Shown: positions 1-7,236 of the stretch, piece after piece | How the letters are laid out: the number at the start of each line of letters is the position of its first letter | Position numbering within the stretch: the first letter of the stretch is position 1 | Source of the DNA: Ottowia flava | GTDB lineage: Bacteria > Pseudomonadota > Gammaproteobacteria > Burkholderiales > Burkholderiaceae_C | Direction: 5' to 3' | NCBI RefSeq assembly: GCF_042680565.1 | Contig: NZ_JBHUEJ010000045.1 | Span: 62,001-126,000 of the forward strand | Length of the DNA stretch: 64,000 bases | Translations under genes and position numbers: made by a program | Notes under the pieces: model-generated | What the model saw: the letters and a program-made list of their open reading frames with translations, nothing else | Told to the model about the DNA's origin: nothing | The model's database searches: none

Positions 1-793
1 CGGCGGCATCCAGCGCGCGGTCGAGGTCGGCGTCGTCAAAAATGACGAAGGGCGACTTGCCGCCCAGCTCCATGCTGAACTTCTTCAGGCCCGCGGTCTT
101 GACGATGCGGTTGCCCGTGGCGGTCGAGCCGGTGAAGCTGATGGCGCGCACGTCGGGGTGCGCGCACAGGGGCTCGCCCGCTTCCTTGCCGTAGCCGTGC
201 ACGACGTTGAGCACGCCGGCCGGAATGCCCGCCTCCAGCGCCAGCTCGCCCAGGCGTGCCGCGGTCAGTGGCGACAGCTCGCTCATCTTGAGGACCGCCG
301 TGTTGCCGAAGGCCAGGCAGGGCGCGACCTTCCAGGTGGCGGTCATGAAAGGCACGTTCCACGGGCTGATCAGCGCGCACACGCCCACCGGGTGGAACAG
401 CGTGTAGTTCAGGTGCGTGGGCGTGGGGTAGGTGTGGCCGTCCACCCGCGTGCACATCTCGGCGAAGTAGCTGAAGTTGTCGGCCGCGCGCGGCACGAGC
501 TGCTTGCCCGTCTGGCTGATGGTCTGGCCGGTGTCATCGGTTTCGGTCTTGGCGATCTCGGGCACATGCTTCGCGATCAGCTCGCCCAGGGCGCGGATCT
601 TCTTGGCGCGCTCGGTCGCGGGCAGGCCGGCCCACGCCGGAAACGCGGCCTTGGCGGCGGCCACGGCCGCGTGCATTTCGGCTTCGCCTCCGGCGGCCAC
701 TTCGGCCAGCACGGCTTGCGTGGCGGGGTTCACGGTTTCGAAATAGGTGTCGCTCGCGACCGCCTTTCCGTCAATCAGATGATCAATTTTCAT
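1..793 (-). CDS. hpaE: 5-carboxymethyl-2-hydroxymuconate semialdehyde dehydrogenase (partial, C-terminus outside window)
   Basis: NAD-dependent aldehyde dehydrogenase of the homoprotocatechuate meta-cleavage pathway, oxidising the semialdehyde made by ring cleavage. About 264 N-terminal residues are present, beginning MKIDHLIDGK. The ALDH fold is recognisable from FHPVGVCALISPWNVP (Rossmann entry), SFTGSTATGN (cofactor loop) and MELGGKSP with the general-base Glu. The catalytic Cys lies beyond the left edge. The specific assignment rests on the adjacent hpaG2, hpaG1 and hpaR genes in the same orientation; sequence alone would only give ALDH superfamily. The start codon sits inside a dispersed repeat (784-841) and no good Shine-Dalgarno sequence is visible, so the start is likely but unproven. 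Confidence 0.85.
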   Translation of the reverse strand, partial: MKIDHLIDGKAVASDTYFETVNPATQAVLAEVAAGGEAEMHAAVAAAKAAFPAWAGLPATERAKKIRALGELIAKHVPEIAKTETDDTGQTISQTGKQLVPRAADNFSYFAEMCTRVDGHTYPTPTHLNYTLFHPVGVCALISPWNVPFMTATWKVAPCLAFGNTAVLKMSELSPLTAARLGELALEAGIPAGVLNVVHGYGKEAGEPLCAHPDVRAISFTGSTATGNRIVKTAGLKKFSMELGGKSPFVIFDDADLDRALDAA

Positions 794-841
794 AGCTGCT
801 CGCGCTTATTGGGCCTGGGCTAGCGCCCGATTTGGTTCAGA
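784..841 (+). repeat. dispersed ~60-bp element, copy 1
   Basis: Carries ATAGCTGCTCGCGC, then CTAGCGCCCGATTTGG. It sits exactly at the hpaG2/hpaE junction: the last roughly 11 codons and stop of hpaG2 and the ATG of hpaE are all within it. Confidence 0.8.
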
Positions 842-1603
842 AACGATGGTGTTGTGCAGGGCGCCGATGCCCTCGATCTCGCAGACCACTTCGCTGCCCA
901 CCGGGCAATTGACCACGCCGTCCGGCGTGCCGGTCAGGATGAGGTCGCCGGGGTACAGCGTCATGAAGCTGCTGAAGTACTCGATCAGCGTGGCCACGTC
1001 GAACACCATGTCGGCCGTCGTGCCCTGCTGCGTGACCTGGCCGTTCACCGTGGTGCGCAGCGCCAGGCGCATGGGGTCGGCCACGTCGGCCGCGTCCACC
1101 AGCCAGGGGCCGATGGGCGTGCAGGTGGCGCGGTTCTTCACGCGCAGGTTGGGGCGGTACCAGTTTTCCAGGTAGTCGCGGATGGCGTAGTCGTTGGCCA
1201 CGGTGTAGCCGCGCACGTAGTCGTAAGCGTCGCCCTTTTTCACGCGGCGCGCCTCGCGGCCGATGACCACGGCCAGCTCGCACTCGTAGTGCATGTTCTC
1301 GACGCCATCCGGCCGCACGGTGCGCGCGCGGTGGCCGATCAGCGACGAGGCGCTTTTGGCGAACGCCAGCGGCTCCTCGGGCGGCTTGAAAGCCAGCTCG
1401 CGCGCGTGGTCGGCGTAGTTGATCGCCAGCGCCAGCACGCTGCGCGGGCGGTGCGGCGGCGTGGGCGTGAGCGGCGGCAGCCAGACCACGTCGTCAAAAC
1501 CGACGCGCTGGCCGCGCAGGCCGGGCGTGAGCAGTTGCAGTTGTCCGTCCACGGCCACGGCGTCGTGCACGGCGCCAGACCAGGCGATGCGCGCATGTTT
1601 CAT
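806..1603 (-). CDS. hpaG2: HpaG2 subunit: OPET decarboxylase / HHDD isomerase, C-terminal-type FAH-fold protein
   Basis: Fumarylacetoacetate-hydrolase-fold enzyme of 265 residues, corresponding to the C-terminal half of the fused enterobacterial HpaG, which decarboxylates 5-oxopent-3-ene-1,2,5-tricarboxylate and isomerises the product. Diagnostic stretches are LAINYADHARELAFKPPEEP near residue 60, NMHYECELAVVIG with the metal-binding Glu residues, and NDYAIRDYLENWYRPNLRVK. The start overlaps the stop of hpaG1 by ATGA, so the two are translationally coupled. The C-terminal tail SEPNRALAQAQ is encoded by a dispersed repeat and is probably not ancestral to the protein. Confidence 0.87.
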   Translation of the reverse strand: MKHARIAWSGAVHDAVAVDGQLQLLTPGLRGQRVGFDDVVWLPPLTPTPPHRPRSVLALAINYADHARELAFKPPEEPLAFAKSASSLIGHRARTVRPDGVENMHYECELAVVIGREARRVKKGDAYDYVRGYTVANDYAIRDYLENWYRPNLRVKNRATCTPIGPWLVDAADVADPMRLALRTTVNGQVTQQGTTADMVFDVATLIEYFSSFMTLYPGDLILTGTPDGVVNCPVGSEVVCEIEGIGALHNTIVSEPNRALAQAQ

Positions 1604-2304
1604 GTGGCCTCCTGTGCCAGCGTGTGGACCAGCGGCGCGAAGCCGGGCGAGCTGATCTCGATGCGGTCACCCGCCTTGGCGCGCGGGCGCGTGCCGTCCG
1701 CCAAGCAGTCGGTGCCGACCATCAGCACATCGCCCGGCTCCAGCGCCATGAACTCGGCCACGTCGGCGAGCAAGGTGGCGGCATCGCGCACCAGGCTGGC
1801 GAGGGAGACGGTTTGCACGGTGCTGCCGTTGATCTTGACGTCCAGGGCGATCGCGCCGACGTCGGCGAGCTTGGCCAAGGGACGCAGGGCCGGGCCGCAA
1901 ACCAGAAAGCCGTCGCGGTTGCGATAGCGCAGCGCGGGGCGGTAATAGCTGTCGTGCGGCAGGCTCAGGTCGCTGAGCAGCACGCAACCTGCGATGGGCG
2001 GCAAAGTTTTTGCTACCATATTAATAGCTGCTTGCGCTGATGGTTGTAGCGCTTGAGCCGATTCTGACCACCCATCACCGATCACCAGGCCGATGCTGGC
2101 GCCCACGTCCACCTCACCCGGCACGGGTACGGCGGCGCCCTGCGGCGCGTAGGTGTTGGCCGTTTTCACGTACAGCACCGGCGCGCGCGGCGCAGCCTTG
2201 TACGGCGCCTCGGTCATGCGCGGCGCCCACAGCTCGGCCTCGCGGCGGAAGTTCAGCAGCGTGCCGTACACCGTCCCGGTCGGCAGCCAGGCGCTGGCGC
2301 TCAT
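1600..2304 (-). CDS. hpaG1: HpaG1 subunit: N-terminal-type FAH-fold isomerase/decarboxylase
   Basis: FAH-family protein of 234 residues matching the N-terminal half of fused HpaG; together with hpaG2 it forms the isomerase/decarboxylase step of homoprotocatechuate degradation. Family features are the start GTVYGTLLNFR, YVKTANTYAP, GASIGLVIG and LSLPHDSYYRPALRYRNRDGF. Residues about 80-99 (within SAQALQPSAQAAINMVAKT) come from an in-frame dispersed repeat at 2011-2067, replacing a stretch where relatives carry an ordinary loop and helix. The reading frame is intact, but whether the enzyme is fully active is uncertain. The start at 2304 is set by the ATGA overlap with hpaR upstream. Confidence 0.82.
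   Translation of the reverse strand: MSASAWLPTGTVYGTLLNFRREAELWAPRMTEAPYKAAPRAPVLYVKTANTYAPQGAAVPVPGEVDVGASIGLVIGDGWSESAQALQPSAQAAINMVAKTLPPIAGCVLLSDLSLPHDSYYRPALRYRNRDGFLVCGPALRPLAKLADVGAIALDVKINGSTVQTVSLASLVRDAATLLADVAEFMALEPGDVLMVGTDCLADGTRPRAKAGDRIEISSPGFAPLVHTLAQEAT
2011..2067 (+). repeat. dispersed ~60-bp element, copy 2 (inside hpaG1)
   Basis: Head palindrome GCTACCATATTAATAGC at 2012-2028, core CTGCTTGCGC, tail TTGTAGCGCTTGAGCCGATT. Embedded in frame in hpaG1, read on the opposite strand. Confidence 0.85.
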
Positions 2305-2807
2305 CGGGCCACCTCGTCTGGCATGGGCTGCAGATCGTCGGTCATCGGTTCGTTCTCCTCTTCGTCGCCCTGCAGGGCGATCAGGTCGTCCAGCAGGGCG
2401 TACAGTTGTTCCAGCTTGTGCTGGCCGAGCTGGGCTTCCAGCGATTCGTACTGCGCCTCTATCGCAACGCGCAACGCGCTGGCCACGGCCAGCCCGGCTT
2501 CGGTGGCAAACACCACGCTGCGGCGCGCGTCTTGCTCGCTGCGCTGGCGCCGCACCAGCCCGTCGCGCTCCATGCGCGCCAGCATGCCGGTCAGGCTGGG
2601 GCTGAGCAGATGTGCTTCGCGCGCCAGGCTGCCGGTGTCCAACCCCTCGGCATGCGCCGGGTCGGACAGCACGCGCAGCACGCGCCACTGCTGGTCCGAC
2701 AGCCCGTGGCTGCGCAGCGCGGGGCGGCGGCGCTCCATCAGCGCCTCACGTGCTTTCAGCAACAGCAAGGGAAGGTTGCGGTGGCGAAATCGGGCAGGGC
2801 GGGGCAT
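2301..2807 (-). CDS. hpaR: HpaR, MarR-family repressor of the homoprotocatechuate operon
   Basis: Winged-helix MarR protein of 168 residues. It resembles enterobacterial HpaR over the dimerisation and DNA-binding parts: LLKAREALM, HGLSDQQWRVLRVL, LLSPSLTGMLARMERDGLV and the wing following RQRSEQDARR. It is the first gene of the operon and overlaps hpaG1 by ATGA, so the regulator is co-transcribed with its targets. The ATG is immediately preceded by a perfect palindrome (2810-2825) and has no visible ribosome-binding site, suggesting a leaderless or poorly translated message and autoregulation. The acidic C-terminal tail (EEENEPMTDD) is not part of the core fold. Confidence 0.85.
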   Translation of the reverse strand: MPRPARFRHRNLPLLLLKAREALMERRRPALRSHGLSDQQWRVLRVLSDPAHAEGLDTGSLAREAHLLSPSLTGMLARMERDGLVRRQRSEQDARRSVVFATEAGLAVASALRVAIEAQYESLEAQLGQHKLEQLYALLDDLIALQGDEEENEPMTDDLQPMPDEVAR

Positions 2808-2809
2808 TT

Positions 2810-2825
2810 ATTTAATGTATTAAAT
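2810..2825. promoter_or_regulatory. Palindromic operator-like site upstream of hpaR
   Basis: ATTTAAT, two bases, ATTAAAT: a perfect 7-bp inverted repeat ending 2 bp before the hpaR start codon, in a very AT-rich patch of otherwise GC-rich DNA. Its size and symmetry suit a MarR-family dimer. Assignment to HpaR is inferred from position. Confidence 0.6.
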
Positions 2826-2990
2826 ATCTTGCACCCGTGCAAGCCTTCTCCGCACGGTCCCCCGCGGGGCGCTGCGGCGCCCCATCGCAGGCCGCAAGAC
2901 GGGGGCAGCCGACGCGCCCTCCCAAGCCGCGCCGGGTGTGAGACCATGGCCCCGTACCCCACTCGCCGCCGCACCGGAGACCTGACCGCC

Positions 2991-3716
2991 ATGTCCATTC
3001 ACGCCTCGGATTTCGACGCACCGCCCGTGCGCCGCTTGCGCGCCGACCTCGCGCTGGCCCTGCGCGCCGCGGCGTTCCACGGTCTGGCTGAAGGCGTGTG
3101 CAACCACTTCAGCGTGGAACTGCCGGACGCCTCGGGGCGCTTCCTGCTGAACCCGCGCGGGCTGATGTGGAGCGAGGTCGAGGCCGACGACATCGTCATG
3201 GTCGACAGCCAAGGCCAGCGCCTGGCCGGACGGCGCGAAGTCGAGCCGACCGCCATGTTCATCCACGCCGCCATCCACCGCCTGTGCGGGCAGGCCTGCG
3301 TGATGCACACGCACATGCCGCACGCCACGGCGCTGACGCTGATCGACCTGCGCATGCTGGACACCACGCTGTCGCAGAACGCGATGCGGTTTCACGGCCG
3401 AACGGCGGCCGACGCGCACTACAACGGCCTGGCGCTGGACGCCAACGAGGGCGAGCGCATCGCCCGCGCGATGGGCGACGCCGACGTGGTCTTCCTGGGC
3501 AACCACGGCGTGGTGGTGTGCGGTGCGCGCATCGACCACGCCTACGACGATCTGTACTACCTGGAACGCGCCTGCCAGGCCGAGGTGCTGGCGCGCGCCA
3601 CCGGCCGGCCGCTGGCGCCGGCCAGCGCCGAGCTGGCGGCGCGCGTGGCGGCGCAGACGCTGGGCGAACGCCTGCAGTCCGAGCTGTTTTTCGAGGCGCT
3701 GCGGCGCAAGCTGTAG
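2991..3716 (+). CDS. Class II aldolase/adducin family protein
   Basis: Protein of 241 residues with the zinc-dependent class II aldolase fold (fuculose-phosphate-aldolase-like). Visible motifs are AEGVCNHFSVELP near the start, LLNPRGLMWSE, the HTHMPHATAL metal-binding His pair around residue 105, and FLGNHGVVVCG with the third His. Related proteins act on sugar phosphates or on decarboxylation intermediates; the substrate here cannot be read from sequence. It is divergent from hpaR and may share its operator, making a role near aromatic-acid catabolism possible. The start is chosen at 2991 because GGAGA lies about 10 bp upstream; an in-frame ATG at 2946 would add 15 residues. Confidence 0.85.
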   Translation: MSIHASDFDAPPVRRLRADLALALRAAAFHGLAEGVCNHFSVELPDASGRFLLNPRGLMWSEVEADDIVMVDSQGQRLAGRREVEPTAMFIHAAIHRLCGQACVMHTHMPHATALTLIDLRMLDTTLSQNAMRFHGRTAADAHYNGLALDANEGERIARAMGDADVVFLGNHGVVVCGARIDHAYDDLYYLERACQAEVLARATGRPLAPASAELAARVAAQTLGERLQSELFFEALRRKL

Positions 3717-3736
3717 CAGCGCGGCAGAATCCGCCC

Positions 3737-4798
3737 ATGACCCAATCCACTGCCCTCACCTCTGCCTTCGGCACGCGCTGGCCACTGATCCAGGCGCCCA
3801 TGGCCGGCGTGCAGGGCAGCGCCCTGGCGCTGTCCGTCAGCGCCGCGGGCGGGCTGGGCTCGCTGCCCGCCGCCATGCTGGCGCCCGACGCCCTGCGCGC
3901 CGAACTGGAGCGCCTGGCCGCCAGCGGCCTGCCCTACAACGTCAACTTCTTCTGCCACACGCCGCCCAAGCCCGATGCCGCGCGCGACGCGGCCTGGCGC
4001 GCGGCGCTGGCGCCGTACTACGCCGAGCTGGGCCTGGACGTGAACGCTGTGCCCGCCGGGGCGGGCCGCACGCCGTACAACGCCGCGTCGGCCGCGCTGA
4101 TGGCCGAATTCAAGCCGCGCGTGGTCAGCTTTCATTTCGGACTGCCGGCGCCCGAGCTGTTGCAGGCCCTCAAGAATCAGGGCACTTTTGTGCTCTCGTC
4201 GGCCACCACCGTGCGCGAGGCGCTATGGCTTCAGGAGCATGACGCCGACGCCGTGATCGCCCAGGGTCTGGAGGCTGGCGGCCACCGCGGGCACTTCCTC
4301 AGCGACGACCTGACCGAGCAGATGGGCACGTTCGCCCTGCTGCCGCAGCTGGTGGCGGCGCTGCACGTGCCAGTAATCGCCGCGGGCGGCATCGCCGACG
4401 CGGCGGGCGTGCGCGCGGCGATGGCGCTGGGCGCGTCCGGGGTACAAGTCGGCACGGCCTACCTGTGCGCCGACGAGGCCACCACGACCGCCCTGCACCG
4501 CGCCGCGCTGCAGTCTGAAGCCGCACGACACACCGCGCTGACCAACTGCTTCACCGGCCGCCCGGCGCGCGGCATCGTCAACCGGATGGTGCGCGAACAA
4601 GGGCCGATCAGCGCCGCCGCGCCTGCCTTCCCGCTGGCCACGGCGCTTGCCGCGCCCCTGCGCGCGGCGGCCGAAAAGCTGGGCCGCACCGACTTCACGC
4701 CGCTGTGGAGCGGCCAGAACGCGCAGCACTGCCGCGCCGCGCCCGCGGCCGAGATCACGCAGACGCTGGCACAGGGCCTGGAGCACGCCGCCGCATGA
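3737..4798 (+). CDS. Nitronate monooxygenase-like flavoprotein (NPD/2-nitropropane dioxygenase family)
   Basis: FMN-dependent TIM-barrel oxygenase of 353 residues. Family signatures are PLIQAPMAGVQG at the start of the barrel, AQGLEAGGHRGHF near residue 180 with the conserved His, and IAAGGIADAAGVRAAMALGASGVQVGTAYL forming the phosphate-binding part of the FMN site. Members oxidise propionate 3-nitronate and related nitronates, or act as enoyl reductases, so the exact substrate is open. It begins 20 bp after the aldolase gene and ends with an ATGA overlap into the HhH gene, so the three genes probably form one operon. Confidence 0.85.
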   Translation: MTQSTALTSAFGTRWPLIQAPMAGVQGSALALSVSAAGGLGSLPAAMLAPDALRAELERLAASGLPYNVNFFCHTPPKPDAARDAAWRAALAPYYAELGLDVNAVPAGAGRTPYNAASAALMAEFKPRVVSFHFGLPAPELLQALKNQGTFVLSSATTVREALWLQEHDADAVIAQGLEAGGHRGHFLSDDLTEQMGTFALLPQLVAALHVPVIAAGGIADAAGVRAAMALGASGVQVGTAYLCADEATTTALHRAALQSEAARHTALTNCFTGRPARGIVNRMVREQGPISAAAPAFPLATALAAPLRAAAEKLGRTDFTPLWSGQNAQHCRAAPAAEITQTLAQGLEHAAA

Positions 4799-5043
4799 GC
4801 TTCTCTGCCGAAGAACGCGCTCAGTTGCTGGCGCTCAAGGGCGTGGGGCCGACGGTGGTGCAGCGGCTGGAACAGGCGGGCTACACCTCGCTGGCGCAGC
4901 TGGCCGGGTTGGACCCGCTGGCCGTCACCAAGCAGATTTCGCAGATGATGCGCAGCACCTGCTGGCACAACAGCCCACAGGCGCGCGGCGCGATCGGCGC
5001 CGTGGTGGCGCTGGCCGACCAGGCCAGCAGCAGCGCGGGCTAG
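4795..5043 (+). CDS. Helix-hairpin-helix domain protein
   Basis: Small protein of 82 residues, overlapping the upstream flavoprotein gene by ATGA. The segment LLALKGVGPTVVQRLEQAGY is a clear helix-hairpin-helix with the GVGP turn, followed by TSLAQLAGLDPLAV, as in DNA-binding or protein-binding HhH modules. The remainder (QISQMMRSTCWHNSPQARGA) is helical and has no recognised catalytic residue. Its function is unknown; linkage to the flavoenzyme is by operon only. Confidence 0.75.
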   Translation: MSFSAEERAQLLALKGVGPTVVQRLEQAGYTSLAQLAGLDPLAVTKQISQMMRSTCWHNSPQARGAIGAVVALADQASSSAG

Positions 5044-5050
5044 CGCGGCT

Positions 5051-5638
5051 TCAGCGCCGCGGCGGCGGCTGCACCGGCTCGATCTGCCAGCGCGCCATTT
5101 CTTCGTCGCGAACGCTCTGCAGGCGCGCGTCGATGCGCTTGGCTGCCACCCGCGCAACGCTGGCCAGCTTCAGCAGGTCGCGCTCCGTCAGCGTCGGGTC
5201 GGCGGTCTGGCTGAAGCAGCACAGCGTGCCGTACACGCGCCCGTCGGACAGCACGATCGGCGTGCTGAGGTGCGCGCCGACGCGAAACGGCGTGGCCGGC
5301 AGCAGCGGAAAGGCCGGGTGCGTGGCCGCGTCGTGCACCAGCTGCGGCAGGCGCCCGTCCAGCACGCATTGGCAGAAGGATTCTTCCAGGCTGGAGCCGC
5401 CGCCGGTGGCGATCAGCTCGCAGCCCGGTTGGGTGTCGACGTGCTTGAAGTTGCGCTGGCCGTCGCGGATTTCGGACAGGAAGATCACCTCCATGGCCAG
5501 GTGCTTGCGCAGGTCGTGCAGCACTTCGCGCACGGTGTCGTCCACCAGGGTGTCGCTGCGGGTGGCGGTGGCAAGGAGCAACTCGCTCACATGCACTTCA
5601 AGGGCGTCGGGCGCGTAGTCCCAGAGATGCACGCTCAT
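5051..5638 (-). CDS. GAF domain-containing protein
   Basis: Protein of 195 residues made almost entirely of one GAF sensory domain: an N-terminal helix (EVHVSELLLATATRSDTLVD), then EVIFLSEIRDGQ, HLSTPIVLSDGRVYGTLCCFS, and the C-terminal helix LLKLASVARVAAKRIDARLQ. GAF domains bind small ligands such as cyclic nucleotides, haem or phenolics. No output domain is attached, so it may act with a partner. The start MSVHLWDY at 5638 was chosen by homology-like domain length; an in-frame ATG at 5764 would add 42 low-complexity residues. Confidence 0.75.
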   Translation of the reverse strand: MSVHLWDYAPDALEVHVSELLLATATRSDTLVDDTVREVLHDLRKHLAMEVIFLSEIRDGQRNFKHVDTQPGCELIATGGGSSLEESFCQCVLDGRLPQLVHDAATHPAFPLLPATPFRVGAHLSTPIVLSDGRVYGTLCCFSQTADPTLTERDLLKLASVARVAAKRIDARLQSVRDEEMARWQIEPVQPPPRR

Positions 5639-5784
5639 GTGGTTGTCAGGTCCCGGCAGCCGGCGCTGCCTGTCGGTGCGGGCAGTCGGCCTGCCCGTCG
5701 TGAAGCCAAGGGTGAAGGCCGATTGTCGGCCGCTGAGCGCGTGCGACGCAATCAAAAGTTCCAATACCCCCAGGGGCTGGGGGA

Positions 5785-5847
5785 TTTTGGATGAAAACGT
5801 CCACCAGCCTTAGAAGTATCTGCGCAGGCAGCTACTCAAACAATAGC
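5785..5847 (-). repeat. dispersed ~60-bp element, copy 3
   Basis: Reverse orientation: CTGCGCAGGCAG core, then head palindrome GCTACTCAAACAATAGC at 5831-5847. Lies between two leftward genes. Confidence 0.8.
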
Positions 5848-5904
5848 AACTTCCAGTGATCGCCACTTTGGAAAGCGACGGCCGGGCCGGCCGGCGGCCG
5901 ACCT

Positions 5905-7134
5905 TTATTGCACCGCCAGCTCGCCCTTGGTTTCACGCCCCAGCAGCGCCACGGCCAGCGCACCGATGACGATGGTGATGGCAAACAGGGTGAATACGGC
6001 GCCGGTGCTCCAGCCCTGAGCCCCGAGGAACGGGATGGCCAGCGGGCCCAGGATGCCGCCGATGCGCCCGACGCCCGCGGCCATGCCGACGCCACTGGCG
6101 CGGATGGCGGCGGGGTAGTTTTCAGGCGAATACGCGTACAGCGCGCCCCAGGCCCCCAGGTTGAAGAAGGACAGCAGCGCGCCGTACAGCAGCAGTGCGC
6201 CTTCGGTGTTGGCGTTGCCAAAGGCCCAGGCGCTGGCCGCAGTGCCGAGCAGGTAGACCACCAGCACGAACTTGCGGCCCATGCGTTCAATCAGCCAGGC
6301 GGCGGTGAAGTAACCGGGCAGCTGCGCCAGCGTCATCAGCAGCACGTACTCGAAGCTCTTGATCAGCGCAAAGCCCTTGCCGACCATGACGCTGGGCAGC
6401 CACAGAAACATGCCGTAGTACGAGAACACGACGGTGAACCACAGCACCCACAGCATCAGCGAGGACCGGCGGTGTTCGTCGGACCACAGCGCCGCCAGCC
6501 GCGCCGACCAGGGCATGCCGGCCGATGGCGGCGCGGTGGGCTTGTCGTCGGGCAGCTTGCGGCGCAGGTACAGCGCGTACACCGCGGGCAGCGCACCCAG
6601 CATCAGCGCAACGCGCCAGCCCATGTCCTTGTCGAAGCGTGGAATGACGAAGTAGGCAATCAGCGCGGCCAGGATCCAGCCCAGCGCCCAGAAGCTTTCC
6701 AGCAGCACGACGATGCGCCCGCGCTCGTGCGCAGGCACGCGTTCGGACACGTAGGTGCTGGCCACCGGCAGTTCGCCGCCCAGGCCCATGCCGATGAAAA
6801 AGCGCAGCACCATCAGCACGGTGAGCGTGGTGGCAAAGGCCGACAGGCCGCTGGCGATGGCGAACAGCAGCAGCGTGATGATGAACACGTGCTTGCGGCC
6901 GATGCGGTCGGCCATCATGCCGAACATCATGGCGCCCACCGCCATGCCGATGGAGTTGATGGCGCCCAGCCAGCCCATTTGCCCCGCCGACAGGCCCCAG
7001 TCGGCCTTGAGCGCGGCCAGCACGAAGGACAGCAGCCCCACGTCCATGGCGTCGAACATCCAGCCCATGCCGGAGGTGAAGAGCAAGCGGTTTCTCGATA
7101 CCGGGGGGTGCACCTCAGCTTCTGCAGCGATCAT
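5905..7134 (-). CDS. MFS transporter, probable organic/aromatic acid:proton symporter
   Basis: Inner-membrane carrier of 409 residues with about 12 predicted helices. The two halves each carry the MFS loop motif: GMMADRIGRKHVF after helix 2 and IERMGRKFVL after helix 8. The beginning GMGWMFDAMDVGLLSFVLAA, with Asp residues in helix 1, and the loop RFFIGMGLGGELPVASTYVSE are typical of the aromatic-acid/NiaP-like branch of the sugar-porter superfamily. The substrate is not determinable from sequence. The gene stands alone, divergent from radA, with 102 bp between them. Confidence 0.85.
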   Translation of the reverse strand: MIAAEAEVHPPVSRNRLLFTSGMGWMFDAMDVGLLSFVLAALKADWGLSAGQMGWLGAINSIGMAVGAMMFGMMADRIGRKHVFIITLLLFAIASGLSAFATTLTVLMVLRFFIGMGLGGELPVASTYVSERVPAHERGRIVVLLESFWALGWILAALIAYFVIPRFDKDMGWRVALMLGALPAVYALYLRRKLPDDKPTAPPSAGMPWSARLAALWSDEHRRSSLMLWVLWFTVVFSYYGMFLWLPSVMVGKGFALIKSFEYVLLMTLAQLPGYFTAAWLIERMGRKFVLVVYLLGTAASAWAFGNANTEGALLLYGALLSFFNLGAWGALYAYSPENYPAAIRASGVGMAAGVGRIGGILGPLAIPFLGAQGWSTGAVFTLFAITIVIGALAVALLGRETKGELAVQ

Positions 7135-7236
7135 TGACAGTCTCCGTCCTTCTCTAAAGTGCGCGCATGGTAGCCGGGTTTTGCCCGATTCACGGCGCCT
7201 GAAAAGCCATCAGACCCACCCCAGTACCATCGTTTC

